A DNA stretch of 64,000 nt from Zanthoxylum bungeanum (lineage: Eukaryota; Streptophyta; Magnoliopsida; Sapindales; Rutaceae), in NCBI GenBank assembly GCA_019454045.1, contig SKCR01017742.1, positions 62,001-126,000 on the forward strand. The letters run 5' to 3'. Of the stretch, positions 1-13,100 are shown one piece after another (position 1 is the first letter of the stretch; each line of letters opens with the position of its first letter). Under the pieces are notes generated by a model. It was not told the origin of the DNA. It worked only from the letters and a program-made list of their open reading frames with translations, and searched no databases. A program made the translations under genes and the position numbers.

Positions 1-1793
1 ATTTTGGAAATATTAATTTAGATAATCAATTGATGTAATACACTTTAATTAATTGAATTTTGAAATTTTGAAATTTGGAAAATTAAAATTTAATTAGTTG
101 GGCTTGAGTTAGAATTCGGCTTATAATGTTGTATTTGGGCCTAATGGGCTTGGTTGGGCCAAGTTGGTTTAGGTCAATTGGATTGGATCCATATTGGGCC
201 TAAACCATTCCATTAAGTCCAAATATAACTAATGGACCTTTTAATGTTTAATTGGGCCTAATGGGCCTAAATTGGTTTCTTGGAAAATAAAGGTGATTCC
301 TTAATTGGGCTTTGGTATTTGGGTTTGACCTATATTGACCAAAGTCCATGCCTTAAGAAATTAATTGAAAGCCCATTGGACTTTAATTAAACAACATTGA
401 TGTTAATTGGGCTTTGAGACCCATTTAGATTAGATTTGGAATCTAAGTCGTTAAAGAGCATTAAAAAGTGTAGTTATTTAATTTGGAATTAAATATAAAA
501 TTAGTATTGAATACGAATTAAATTAGATTTAAATTGTAGTTCGATATAATTCAAGAATTCATACTTTGAGTACTTATTCTCAAACGAGTTGGACTCGCAC
601 AAAATCAAATCGTTGTTTAAACATTGGATGATCATTGTATTCAAGATTAATTAATTGGATTAGATTGATTGAATAACATGCTTTGTGTGAATACATGGAT
701 GTGTTGAATGAATAATGTATATCAGATGGATATTTGAAGGGAAAGGGCAATTTTGGAAATTGTTGTAAATTTAGAATTTATTAAATTGGACCTGCGTGTC
801 TAGCCTTATCTCTCTTGATTCTTTGTAATTCTCTTCTAACCTAATTCCCCTCAATGTTAATGAGGTTTCTTTCATTGTATTATGTAATTGGGTAGAAGTT
901 AGAATAGTGCTAGCCGGGGAGAGGAAAGAGAGTGATTTGTTCTAGGAACAATCTGTGAATATCCATCCGCATATCATTATTAATTTATTTCCGCGCCTTA
1001 TTATGCTTTTAGAATGCATGCTTAAGGGTGTATGATGATACCTAACAAAGATAATAAATTGGTTGCCAATTTACGCAAAAAAAACCCTCAATAAATATTA
1101 AGCGTTTTCCTTCCATTGAGTGATTCTTACTCAAGATCCAAGATTGGCACTGGTTTATTGGCCAAAGTCAAGACCTTTGCCCATCGCGGATGTGTTTGAA
1201 TCATGAAGGCTTTGTTTCATATCGTGTGTCTTGTCCAAGTTGTAATTTGTTGGCCAAAGTCAAGATCACTTCTTGTCCATCGACATCGATTACGAAGCTT
1301 TCCAAAGTCAATGGGTTCCGCTTAACTGGAATCATTAAGCTAGTTGTGCCAAAGGCAATGTTTAGTTGATTCAGAGGAAAAAGGTTAGGAAAATATATTG
1401 GATATATTGGCATATATATTGTATATATGTTTCGGACTTGGAGGTCCACCTACCGGATCTAGGATTTGGATGAGATCCAATTGATCTTAGAGATCTACCT
1501 AGTTAAATATCATATAGCTTGTTGGCCAAAGTGAAGGTTGTGTGTTATTTAACGGGATCCTAGCCCACTAGGAAACTAGGTTCCCGAGTACTCAACAGAG
1601 GGTTAGAGGCTCACCAAAAATAGTGGGAGGCTAGTATTGAATTTTCAATTTCGTTCAAATACTTAGCTTTACGCGCTTTAAAATTATTTCGTCAATTATT
1701 TTATTAGTTGGACTAATATATTATTATTTTTCTTGTAACAGTTAGACTGTACCCATACATCGTTAATCGAATAGTTGGACTATTGCGGTTAAG
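1..1793 (+). other. Untranslated leader of copia A
   Basis: Region between PBS (outside the window) and gag. It is AT-rich without a convincing coding frame. It holds three copies of a motif TTGGCCAAAGT(C/G)AAG at 1158-1172, 1250-1264 and 1522-1536; the first two lie in an imperfect 92-bp repeat. The core TTGGCCAA is a perfect palindrome. The same trio with nearly the same spacing occurs in copia B, C and D. Three short hairpins follow at 1702-1784. A role in genomic RNA packaging or dimerisation is inference from position and symmetry. Confidence 0.7.
1702..1784 (+). repeat. Three tandem hairpins before gag of copia A
   Basis: Perfect inverted repeats with 3-base loops: TATTAGT-TGG-ACTAATA (1702-1718), ACAGT-TAG-ACTGT (1738-1750) and AATAGT-TGG-ACTATT (1770-1784). 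They are spaced 32-36 bp, and the last ends 10 bp before the gag ATG at 1794. The stem sequence changes between the three while pairing is kept. Equivalent arrays lie at the same place in B, C and D. Confidence 0.75.
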
Positions 1794-4374
1794 ATGACAG
1801 GAAAGTTAAGCATTAGGGATATTGTCATGGGCGACAACGTCTTTAATGGCACAAACTTTTAGGACTGGGATATGAATCTCAGAATAGTTCTGGGATCCGA
1901 GAAGTTACTCTACACTATAGAGCGACCTCTTGGGCCTAAGCCCCAATCTGATCAGTTGCTTGAGCTAGAGCTTTGGAAGACTCATAGCGATGATAATGCG
2001 ACTGCTCAATCGGTAATGCTTGCCGCTATGACTTCGTTATTCCGTAGTTAAAACAAGGGGTTGGATCCCTATGAGATGATGGCGAAGTTGCATGATCTTC
2101 ACCGATCCAACCTTAGATCGAAAAAATATGAATTGCAGAAGAAGCTCTTCCGTGCTCAAATGTCAGAGGGTACGTCTGTTGAGCACCATGTCTCACAGAT
2201 GATTGCTGACATTGAGCAGCTCGGACAGATGGGCATAGTCTTCGAGGCTGAGACTTCAGTAGATTTGATCCTACAGTCTCTCCCCGACACTTGGAGTGGG
2301 TTCATCATGAACTACAACATGTTGAACCAAGACCAAACTCTTGGAGATTTGATGTCCACTCTGCGTGAAGCAGAGAAAGAGCTCCTTAAGGGCAAGAAGC
2401 GCGAGGCACACTATGCTTCAACATCTCAGACTCCGAGGGCTTGGCCCAAGGCAACTGGAGGTGTTAAGAAGAAGAAGCATAAGAAGAAGGGCAAGGCCAA
2501 ATCGTCAAAAGGTTCTGTGAAACCTACGGACAAATCCCAAGATGTTGTCTCCAGTCCGGCAAGCGGGGTCACTGGAAGCGTGACTCGCGAGTACAAGGCA
2601 CACATGAAGGAAATCAAAGCGGGCAAGGCACCGGCTTCAGGTATGTTTGTTATAGAAATAAACATGTCTACTTCTAGTTTTAAAAATTGGATTTTTGATT
2701 ATTGTTGTGGTACTCATATATGTACTGATGTGCAGGATCTGCAGATTAGCAGGAGACTGGCCTCAGGAGAGATTGACCTCCACGTTGGAAATGGGACACA
2801 TGTCGCCGTTTTGGCCATTGGCACTTTTGTTTTGGAACTGCCCTCGGGGCATGTACTTAAACTTACAGATGTTATTATGTACCTAGTTTGACTAGGAACA
2901 TTATTTCTATATCTATGTTAGCCCAATGTGGGTATACTTTTGTATTTAGAAACACTGGGTGTTTTATGTATAAAAATGATATAGAATTTTGCACTGCTGA
3001 TGTAAATAATGGTCTATATATTTTGAATATGAATCAACCTCAAAGATATAATGTAACAAACAAAAGGCTTAAAGTAAGTAAGTAACAAAGATGAAACTTA
3101 CATGTGGCATTGTCGTCTAGGACACATTAACAAGACTCGCATATCCACACTTTCAAAGAGTGGGTACTTGGACGGATTCGATCCAAATTCATATGACGTC
3201 TGCGAATCTTATTTATTAGGCAAGATGCCTAAGTCACCTTTTAGTGGTAAAGGTGCACGTGCCACCGAACTGTTAGCCCTTGTTCATTATGACGTATATG
3301 GGCTCATGTCTAGCCAGGCTAGAGGTGGATATGAATACTTCGTAACCTTTACGGATGATGCATCGCGTTATAGTTATGTGTATCTTATGAGAAACAAGTC
3401 GGAAACTTTTGAGAAATTCAAAGTGTTTCGACACGAAGTAGAAAAACAGACCGGCAAAAGTATTAAGACATTACGGTCGGACCTTGGTGGCGAATACTTA
3501 AGCAATGAGTTTCTTGATTACTTGAAAGAATATGGTATTCTTTCACAGTGGACTCCTCCAGGAACACCGCAATTAAACGGTGTGTCCGAACGGAGAAACC
3601 AAACTTTGTTATACATGTTAAGGTCTATGATGAGTCTCACAGAGCTACCTATTCCTTCTGGGGATATGCATTGAACAGTGCAATACTTTTTTGAATAAGG
3701 TTCCATCAAAGTCTGTTCAACAGACTCCGTATGAAATATGGACAGGAAAGAAACCGGGTTTCTCATTCCTGAAGATTTGGGGTTGCTGGGCATACGTCAA
3801 ACGTTGGAAGGTACCAAACTTGAACCCAAATCGGATAAATGCCTATTTGTAGGATATCATAAGGAAACCAAAGGATATTACTTCTATCACTCACTAGAGA
3901 ACAAAGTATTTGTTGCTCTACATGCGGTTTTCCTTGAGAATGAATTTCTAAATGCAGTGATAAGTGGGAGGAAAGTAGAACTCGATGAAAATCAGAGTGA
4001 TACTGTTCCTAGCACAGAATCCTTAACGGAACATGAACAGTCCATCAGGGATGAGACTGCACCATAATCTTCAAATACACAAGGACCGCGTAGGTCGGAG
4101 AGAGTCAGAAAACAACCTGAGAGGTATGGGTTTCTGATCTCACCTCATGTGGATATTAATCTTATTAAGGAAGACGAGCCAACTACGTATGAGGAAGCGA
4201 TACAAAGTATCGATTCCGGTTTATGACAAGATACCATGAATTCCGAAATGGATTCCATGTATACCAACCAAGTTTGGACACTGGTTGATGCACTAGAAGG
4301 CGTAAAGCCTATTGGATGCAAATGGGTCTTCAAGAGGAAGACCGACATAGATGGCAACGTATAAACGTACAAAG
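1794..4374 (+). pseudogene. Broken gag-pol of copia A, first part
   Basis: Would encode the gag-protease-integrase-RT polyprotein of a copia element. Gag starts at ATG 1794 and is stopped early (TAG near 1860, TAA near 2050). A long open stretch runs 2061-2890. The gag zinc knuckle region (about 2540-2590) is shifted out of frame. The protease site, DSGCGTHIC in element B, reads DYCCGTHIC, so the DSG triad is lost. The GAG-pre-integrase domain begins with WHCRLGH near 3102. The integrase core keeps D (HYDVYG), D (RSDLGGEY) and E (GVSERRN), then frameshifts near 3675. The RT start (about 4140-4374, GCKWVFKRKTD) has a stop before the break. The remainder is at 29904-31255. Confidence 0.9.
4370..4374. 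other. Target site duplication CAAAG (left), copia C
   Basis: CAAAG directly precedes the LTR start TGTAGGG at 4375 and is repeated at 29904-29908, directly after the LTR end CCAACA at 29903. Removing 4375-29908 rejoins the RT reading of A (TYK then ARLVAKG), which confirms the insertion boundaries. Confidence 0.95.
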
Positions 4375-6355
4375 TGTAGGGTTATCTAGGTCAAACCAAG
4401 ATCATATTAAGCTATGAAATGTGCGAATACAACAAAGTAAAGTTGCAGAAATACTCACTTTGATCGGCTTTGCGATACGAATAACACAAAACTTTCTGCT
4501 CCAAGCTATTCCCTTGAGACTCTCGGCCAAGCTCCATTTGTGCTCCTTGTGTTTTCTTCAAGCTCCAAGCTTTGATTTGAGATTCCATGCTCATGAATGG
4601 GTTTCCCTATCACCTTTGTGTGACCCTTGGATGTGCTAGCATCATGAAAATTTTGCCACAAAATTTCCCTAAAGCTTTTTGTTGCTCTCGGCCATGAGAG
4701 GAAATTTGAGAGAATAAGGCACCTTGTGCCGTGAGTTGGAGAGGGAAAGAATGAGAGGATAAAGTTGTGTGTTGTATTTTGATTTCAAAAACCAAGTCAA
4801 ATGATATACCAAAATTAATTAAAAAATGGTATTTGTCATTCAATCCATCACACTTGAAGTGTTGGTAAGTTACCATCAAACCATCAACTTCCATCAACCA
4901 AAAGGTGATGTGATAGACAGTGATGTGACTTGTGATGTGACTAGTGGGCCCCACTTGATTCGAAATGCGAGTGGCCCCGCAAACACTCCCGGCTCGGGTT
5001 CACTAATTCCGAATTAGCGAATTTTCCGTTACGACGTAATTAAATAAATTTAATTAAATAATTATGCCTAGCAAAATTACTATTCACGTCGCTAACGAAT
5101 TAATTCTAAATTAACTCGTTCGCCCGAATTAAAAACTAATTTTAATTCCGTGTCGAAATCTAATTTCGTTTAATATATAGAATATATTATTTTATCGATT
5201 AATTCCAAATTAATCGTTCTCTCTCTTTTATATGAATTTTATCCCAGATAAAATTCTTGTAATAAATCCTAGATTAATTTTCCCTCTCTTATTAATTAAT
5301 CCGAGATTAATAATGTGCGAGTCATACGTCATCGGTGAATCTTCGGGAAGCGGACCCGTGAGATCCCTGGATATGTTGGCAGTAAATCCGGTCATCGGAC
5401 TATCCGAACACGTACGTACCAAGTACTACGTTTTTACCGATTTACAAGACATGGTTGGCTTCTAGCAAAGCACCGTGCCTAAAAAATTCTCCAGAAATAT
5501 TCTTAAAGGAATATGTAATCTATATCAGGTGTAGTATGCGTAGTATTTCATATTGCGATCTAGTATCAGATGTCACGTGCTAGACCCGGGGCTGGAATTG
5601 TGTCTGCCCCGTACGAAGCACATATCGGATCTTTGGTAACTAGTCTCTATAATCAGATAAACATGACCTAGTCATATTATCCCAATAGCTGCAGCATATA
5701 AGAGTACCAGTTCCGTATCCTACGTGACCATCATCTCTATATGATTGAAGTGATACTTCCATCTTGACATCACACCCAATACACTACGATTCTCAATATA
5801 CCCAGAAGAGGCATACACAAAACCTGTTAAAGCCCTGGACGACCAAAACCAAAGTATATTGATTGTCGCAAGTATAGCGATGCAAGTCTCAGGTTAAGAC
5901 CAAATACACCTACCCTGATTCGGACTTCCATAGACACATAGTCATACTACCAATGGAATTCCGCGGGGTCTATCCAGAGCGAAGCTGTTTCCGTACAATC
6001 GGTAAACACAACCTCATATTACACTTGCATGAGTATCCAATACCCAAATATATGAGAACTATGTAGTTATGCTCCCATAACACGCACAAGTGCAATACTA
6101 GTCTATTCCGCATTATCGATGTACAATCTTGATAATACTACGACTAGGGATGTTTTAATGATTAAACCTTAGTGGATTAATACTGTCTCATATCTAATTA
6201 ATCCGGAAATAATCATATGGACTTTTATCATTTATATATCCCTGTAATCTAATTACAAAAGATAAAAGAGCAATTTCCTTTGTCACATAGTTAATTTGTA
6301 CAACAACACCTTGTTCTATACAAATAGTGATGTTATGGGTCATAATTGTCCAATA
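4375..6355 (-). repeat. 3' LTR of copia C
   Basis: About 1.98 kb. It matches 27935-29903 along its length with scattered substitutions and small indels. On the minus strand it begins TATTGGACAATT (decayed TGTTGGACAATT) at 6355 and ends CCTACA at 4375. It is followed at 6356 by the reverse complement of the purine-rich CCAAGTGGGAGAT tract. The block around GTGTCTGCCCCGTACGAAGC (near 5600) is shared with the LTRs of all the other copia elements here. Confidence 0.92.
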
Positions 6356-8069
6356 ATCTCCCACTTGGCCTATAGCCAATCACTCAAGTGTCCTACACTT
6401 GAACTATGTACGGGTCACTCAAAATTCTGCTGAGAAACTGCTTCGTCAGTGGATTTGCAAAGTTATCATCTGATTCGATTTATTCGATTATCACATCGCC
6501 ACGATGTATGATCCGAACGAATCAGATGAATAGTTGAAGTATATACTTGGATCGTTGATGAGACCATTAATTCTTTAGCCTGTGTTGTAGCCTAGCTCAG
6601 CTGCTAACATAACTACTCCTAATCCAATTAGGATAATATAGATCCAAAGTGTTTCTATTGCTGCCTCAGCTGCAGCAATATTCCGCTTTTGTTGTTTATT
6701 CTGCAATAGTATCTTGCTTCGAAGATTTCCAGCTCATTGTTCCGTTATTCAAACTATATAGTACCTTTATTACGACTTAAAGTCATTTTTATCGGTTAGG
6801 AAACTTACAACAGTGAACCCAGTCACTTCAAGTTCTCGTTCTCCATATATAAGAAAGTATCTTTAGTTCGTCTAAGATACGTAAGGATGTTCTTAACATC
6901 AATCCAGTGACTATCACTTGGATTGGCCAGATTGCGACTCCATATGCTCAAAGCCTATGAAACACCAGGTCACATACATTTATTTCAATGTACGAGTTCT
7001 CGGAGAGTGCCAACAACTTTTAGATCTATCCCAGTAGATCTTTATTCCTAGAATAAAGGTCGTCTCTCCCAAGTATTCTACGGAGAATTTTTCATGAAAG
7101 CCAAGCTTTCACCGATTGTATTATGGGAATGTCATTTCCAAGAAATGATATATCATCATTTTATAGGACAATCATTGTTAGTGCGCTCCCTCAATAAGAT
7201 TGACATATTTTCGAGGTGAGATCAGAAACCCATACCTCCCAGGTTGTTTTCTGACTCTCTCCGACTTGCGCAGTTCTTGTGTATTTGAGGATTGTGGTAC
7301 AGTTTCATCCATGATGAACTGTTTGTGTTCCGTTAAGGAATCAATGCCTAGAACAGTATTACTCCGATTTTCATCGAGTTATACTTTCTTCCCACTTACC
7401 ACTGCATATGGGTATTCCTCTTAGCAAAACCGCATGGCGAGCAACAATTACATTGTTCTCTTATGGGTTGTATAAGTACTATACTTTGGTTTCCCTAGGA
7501 TAACCTACAATTTAGGCACTTATCCGATTTGGGTTTTAGTTTGGTATCATCCAAACATATCCCCAGCATTCCCAAATCTTCAGGAATGAGAAAACCCGGT
7601 TTTCTTCCTGTTCATATCTAATATGAAGTCTGTCAAACAGATTTTCATGGAACCTTATTCAAAATAAGTATTGCACTGTTTAATGCGTATCCATAGAAGG
7701 AAAATGGTAGCTCAGAGCAACTCATGATTAACCTTATCATGTCCAACAAAATTCGGTTTCTCTGTTCGGACACACCGTCAAATTGGGTGTTCCGAGAGGA
7801 GTCCTTGGTGAAATAATACTATACTCTTTCAAGTAATTGAGAAAATTTTTGCTTAAGTATTTTACCATGGTCTAACCGTGACGATTTTAATACTTTAGCC
7901 GATCTGTTTGTCTACTTCGTGCGAAACGCTTTGATTTTATCAAAAGTTTCCGATTTATGTTTCAAAAGAAAACACATGACCATAACGTCATGCCACATCC
8001 GTAAAGGTTACAAAGCGTTCATATCCACCTCTAGCCTAGCTAGACTGGGCCCACTTATGTCACTATGAA
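6356..8069 (-). pseudogene. 3' half of pol of copia C (RNase H, RT remnant, integrase)
   Basis: Reading on the minus strand from 8069 down: integrase core and its C-terminal part (about 8069-7300), then the integrase-RT linker, whose code for the sequence before RT is seen at about 7200-7300, then the end of RT and RNase H down to the polypurine tract at 6356. Compared with copia B (48045-48610), the first two thirds of RT are missing: at about 7190 the linker joins directly to the stretch just before the YVDD region. No frame stays open for more than about 75 codons. The integrase is cut at 8069 by element D and resumes after 18545. Confidence 0.8.
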
Positions 8070-8074
8070 CGAGG
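8070..8074. other. Target site duplication CGAGG (left), copia D
   Basis: CGAGG precedes the LTR start TGTTAGAG at 8075 and is repeated at 18541-18545 directly after the LTR end CCAACA at 18540. Confidence 0.95.
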
Positions 8075-10148
8075 TGTTAGAGTTTCTAGAGGTCCCAAGA
8101 TCAAAACTCAAGCATGAATCATAAGCGAATACAACGACGGAAGTGCGGAATACTTACATCGAGCGGTTGAGAGACGAGGAGGCCACGAAGACGCCAAAAA
8201 CTGCTCACTGCCTCACTGCAATGTGCGCCCACTGCTGCAGATTTGGCCTCTGTTTTGTGCCATTTTGAACAAGAAAAACGAGCTCCAAGCTTCATCAAAA
8301 CGTTCCTTGCTCATGGGTATACTTCCCTTATCACCTTGGCATGATCCCGGAGTGTGCTAGCACTCTTGTTTTGCCACAAAACACACTTGCTTCCCTCCAT
8401 TTTCTTTTATCTTGTTCGGCAGTTCACTGCCTATGAACCAGAAAATGGCGTGAGAGAGGGAGAAAGAAGAGGAGAGGAGTTGCTTTCAATTCTTTTGTTA
8501 TTTGTTTTGTTTCAAAAACGTAAGTCAAGAAAAGAAACAAGAATGATTTATCTAATACCAAAATGAATTTTAGATAAAAACTCTTCAAAAAACCGTGAAA
8601 AGCTTTTTCCCTCCAAAATCATTAAATGGCCTCATCATCTTACATTGAGAATAGAGACAATGTATCATCCCATAAAGGTGACTAGATACATCCATCATCT
8701 ATTCGTGTCAAGTAATGAGACTTCGCGATGTGATTTGCGGATCCTACTCGTTTCAAAATACGAATGTGTCCGCAAACACTTTCGGGCTCAATTTCGCTAA
8801 TTCCGAATTAACGAATTTCCGTCGCGACGAGAACTAAATAATTACGCCTAGCGAAATCACTATTCACGTCGCTAACGAATTAATTCTAAATTAATTCGCT
8901 CGCCCGAATTAAAATCTAATTTTAATTTCGCGTCGAAATCTAATTTCGTTTAATATATCAAATATATTAATTCCTCGATTAATTCCAAATCAATGTTTCT
9001 CTCTCTTCAATTGATATTTTATCCTAGATAAAGTGTCTCCGAAATTAATCCCAGATTAATTCTCTCTCTCATCATATTAATCCCAGATTAATATAAGTGC
9101 GAGTCATACGTCATCGGTGAATCTTTGGGAAGCGACCCATGAGATCCCCGGATATGTTGGCAGTAAATACGGTCGTCGGTGTATCCGAATCACGTACGTA
9201 CCAAGTACTACGTTCTACCGATTTACGAGACAAGGTCGACTCCTAGCAAAGCACCAAGTCTTCCCAATTCTCCGGACATATTCTCATAAGAATATTAAGA
9301 TCTGTATCAAGCGTAGTATACGATTGTATTGTGCATATCGGCCCAGTATCGGATAGTCACGTGCTAGGCCTGGGCTGGATAAGTGTCTGCCCCGTACGAA
9401 GCACATGTCGGATGTCTGGTAACTAGTCTCTATAATCGGATATACATGACCTTGTCATAATATCCCGATGGCCGCGCAGCACTTAAGAGCACTAATACCG
9501 TATCCTGCGTGACATCATCTCCAATATGACTGAAGTGATACTTCCGTCTTGACATCACACCCAATACACTACGACTCTCTGATAAACCCAGAAGTGGTGT
9601 ACGCAGAACCGGTTAAAGCCCTGTACCACCAAGACCAAAGTCTATCGATTATCGTAAGTATTAGCGATGTAAGTCTCAGGTTAAGACTATACACACCTAC
9701 CTTGATTTCGGCCTCCCATAGACACATAGTCATAATACCAATGGGATTCCGAAGGGTCTATCCAGAGCGAAGCTGTTTCCCGTACCATCGGTGAAACACG
9801 ACCTCCTATCGCACTTGCATAAGTCTCCAACACTTATATATATGAGAACTATGCCGTTGTGCCCTCACAACGCACACAAGTGCAATACTAGCCTATTCCG
9901 CATTATCGATGTCCAGTCTCGATAATACTCCGGCTAGGGATATTTAATGATTAATCCTTCGGGACTGATACTGTCTCATATCATTCTCAGTCCAGGAACT
10001 AATCATAGGGACCTCTCTTCATTTATATATATCTATGGTGATCTAATCACAAATGATGAGAGTGCAATTTCCTTGTCACATAGTTAATTTGCTACAACAA
10101 CACAATGATCTGTGCAAATAGTGACGCTATGGGTCATTTTGTCCAACA
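8075..10148 (-). repeat. 3' LTR of copia D
   Basis: About 2.07 kb, TG...CA ends. Pairs with 16455-18540 with a handful of substitutions and short indels seen by eye. Directly followed at 10149 by ATCTCCCACTTGGC, the reverse complement of the copia polypurine tract. Shares the conserved copia LTR blocks (for example near 9100 and 9390) with elements A, B and C, but its first 300 bp (8075-8400) are unlike the C LTR. Confidence 0.93.
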
Positions 10149-13100
10149 ATCTCCCACTTGGCACATAGCCAGTCACTCAAGTGTCCCACACCCGAACTAT
10201 GTACGGTTCGCTCAAATTGCTGAGGAAAGGTTTTCGTCAGCGGATTTGTTTATTATCGTCTGACGCGATTTACACGATCATCACATCGCCACGATGTATG
10301 ATCCGAACGAATCAGATGATATAGAAGTATATATCTGGATCGTCGATGAGACCTTTAATTCCTTAGCCTGTGCTGACGCCTAGCTCAGCTGCTAAAAGAA
10401 CTATATCTAATCTAATTAGATTTATTTTCGATCCAAATGGCTTTTATTGCTGCCTCAGCTGCAGCAATAATCCGCATTTGTTGTTTATTCGGCAACAGTT
10501 ATCTTGCTCGGAATATTTCCAGCTCACTGTCCCGTTATTCAAACTTTATAGTACCGTAGTATTTAATTGTTTGGAAACTTGCAGCAGTGATCCCAGTCAC
10601 TTCAAGTTCTCCTTCTCCATAGTTTAAGACAACATCTTTAGTTCTCTAAGATACTAACAGATGTTCTTAACTTCAATCCAGTGACTATCACTTGGATTGA
10701 CCCGATTGTGACTCCATATGCTCGAAGCGTATGAGACACCAATACAAGTACATTTTAATGTACAATTTCCCAGAGAGTGTTAACAACTCCAAATCTATCC
10801 CAGTAGATCTTTATTCCTTGAATAAAGGTTGTTACTCCCCAGAATTCTACGGAGAATTTCTATTGAAAGAATATCCATGAAAGCCAAGCTTTCACCAATT
10901 GTTTTATGGGAATTCATTGTCAGTGCCCTCTCCCACTAACCTCCTTATATACACAAGAATTATTTCGTTTTGAGTCAAATCATAAATCATTATGATTATT
11001 TCAAAACGACAGTTCCAAGAACCTTATGCTTGCTTCAATCCAAACATGGATCGAATAACCCGCAAACCTTGTTTGTTGGTTATACAAAATCGTCAGGATG
11101 TTCTAATCATCCTCCAAAAGGTTTCCTTTTCAGGAAAGCGATTTTGATCTGTAACTGACACATTTCATAAATGAAATATGCAGTTATCAACAAGCATCTT
11201 CAAAATGGATTTACCATGGCAACAGGTAAAAGGTTGAACGTTATTAACACAATGTTGATAACGATACCTTTCCATCAAAAGCCTAGCTTTGTACGTTGGT
11301 ATGTTGCCTTCCATGTATGTCTTCCTTGAAGACGTTTAATGTACCAATAGGCACAATGCCTTGTGGTACAACAACTAGTATCCAAAATAGTTGTTATACA
11401 TGGAATCCATTTTGGACTCATGGCACTTTGCCAAATAGGGAGTTGATACCTTGTATCATTTCCTCGTACGTAGTCGGTTGGTATTCCTCAATAAGATTTA
11501 CATCTTTATGAGGTTAGATCAGAAACCCATACCCTAGGTTGTTTTCTGACTCTATCCGATCTACCCTGTTCTTGTGTATTCGAAGATTAATGGTATAGAT
11601 TCATCATAGATGAACTATTTGTGTTCCATTAAGGACTTCGTGCCTTGAATAGTATTACTCGATTTTCATCGAGTATCACTATCCTCCCACTGACCACTGC
11701 ATATCGGTATTCCTCTCAGGAAAACCGCATGGTGAGCAACAATCATATTGTTCTCATGTGAGATTTACAAGTACTATACTTAAGGTTTCCCTTAGGATAA
11801 CCTATATTGGCACTTATCCAATTTGGGTCTTTTAGTTTGGTATCATCCAAACATTATGCCTGGCATACCCAAATTATCAGGAATGTGAAACCCCGTTTCT
11901 TTCCTGTTCATACCTATATGATATCTGTCAAACAGATTTATATGGAACCTTATTCTAAATAAGTTTTGCAATGTTAATACATATCCTATTGAAGGAAACA
12001 GTAGCTCAGAGCGACTCGTGATAAACCTTATCATGTCCAACAAAATTCGGTTTTTAGTTCGGACACACCGTCTAACTGACGTGTCTCGAGGAGAGTCCTC
12101 ATATGAAAGAATATTGTACTCTTTCATTTATGTATGAAACTTAATGCTTAAGTATTTTCATTACGGTCTTACCGCGACGGTATAATACTATAGCCGATCT
12201 GTTTATCTACTTCGTGTCGAAACTCTAAAAGTTTCGCGAATTGTGTTCTTCAAAAGAAACACATAACCATAACGTGATGCCACATCCGTTAAGGTCACGA
12301 AATATTCATGTTCACATCTAGCCTAGCTAGATATGGGCCCACTTATTTCACCATGAATAGGGCTAACAGATCGGTGGCTTTCATACTATTACCAAGTAAA
12401 TAGTGTTTTAGGTGTTTTACCTAATAAACTAGATTCGCAGACCTTATTTGAATAGTCAAATCAGTCCTAGTACCCATTCTTCAAAAGTGTGGATATACGA
12501 GTCTCGTAAATTGTGTCCTAGACAACAATGCCACAAATAAGTCTCTATTGATCAAATCAATTTGAGCTATTTATTTGTCATTTTATATGTTTGAGATTTT
12601 ATTATATTCAAAATATAAATTCTGTTATTTACATCTAATGTATTTATCTCAGTATCATCTTTATATAATAAAACACTTTAGTGTTTTAGAATATAAAGGT
12701 TCACCCGCAGTGGGTTAAACACTGATATAGAGATAATGTTTCTAGTCAAACTAGTTACATTATAACAGTTCCTAATTAAGTACACACCCAAAGGGTAGTT
12801 CCTAAACTTAGGTATCTACGGTCGAAACAGCGACTTTCGTCCCGTTTCCGATTCGCAGAGAAATCTCGGCTTGAAGTCAGTATCCTGCTCATAGCGGATT
12901 CTGAACATCAATACATATATTTATGTACCACACTAAGTATTTAAAATCCAATTTCAATACTAGTAGTGAACATAACTTTGACAAATATTTTAAAGTCAGA
13001 GCCTCGCCCTTTCTTTAATTCCTTCGTGTCTTCCATATCCAAATGGTAGTCACTTTGGGATATGTCAATTATCTTTTCAATATTTCACAAACCTTGGCCA

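Larger units (their letters stand above)
1..4374 (+). mobile_element. Copia element A, left part (leader, gag, PR, IN, start of RT)
   Basis: Ty1/copia element on the + strand; its 5' LTR lies outside the window to the left. Domain order gag, protease, integrase, RT shows copia type. The sequence aligns by eye with element B (37221-49605) throughout, so leader, gag and pol boundaries can be read from B. The RT is cut at residues ...TYK at 4374 and resumes with ARLVAKG after 29903. The interruption is element C, with CAAAG on both sides. The lineage looks Angela/Tork-like from the RT and RNase H wording and the roughly 1.9 kb LTRs of its relatives; that is inference. The element is dead, with several stops and frameshifts. 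Confidence 0.9.

Noticed and set aside
9549..9794. 81-codon ORF also present unchanged at 17938-18183
   Set aside because: Identical because it lies in the two LTRs of element D; antisense to the element and without motif.
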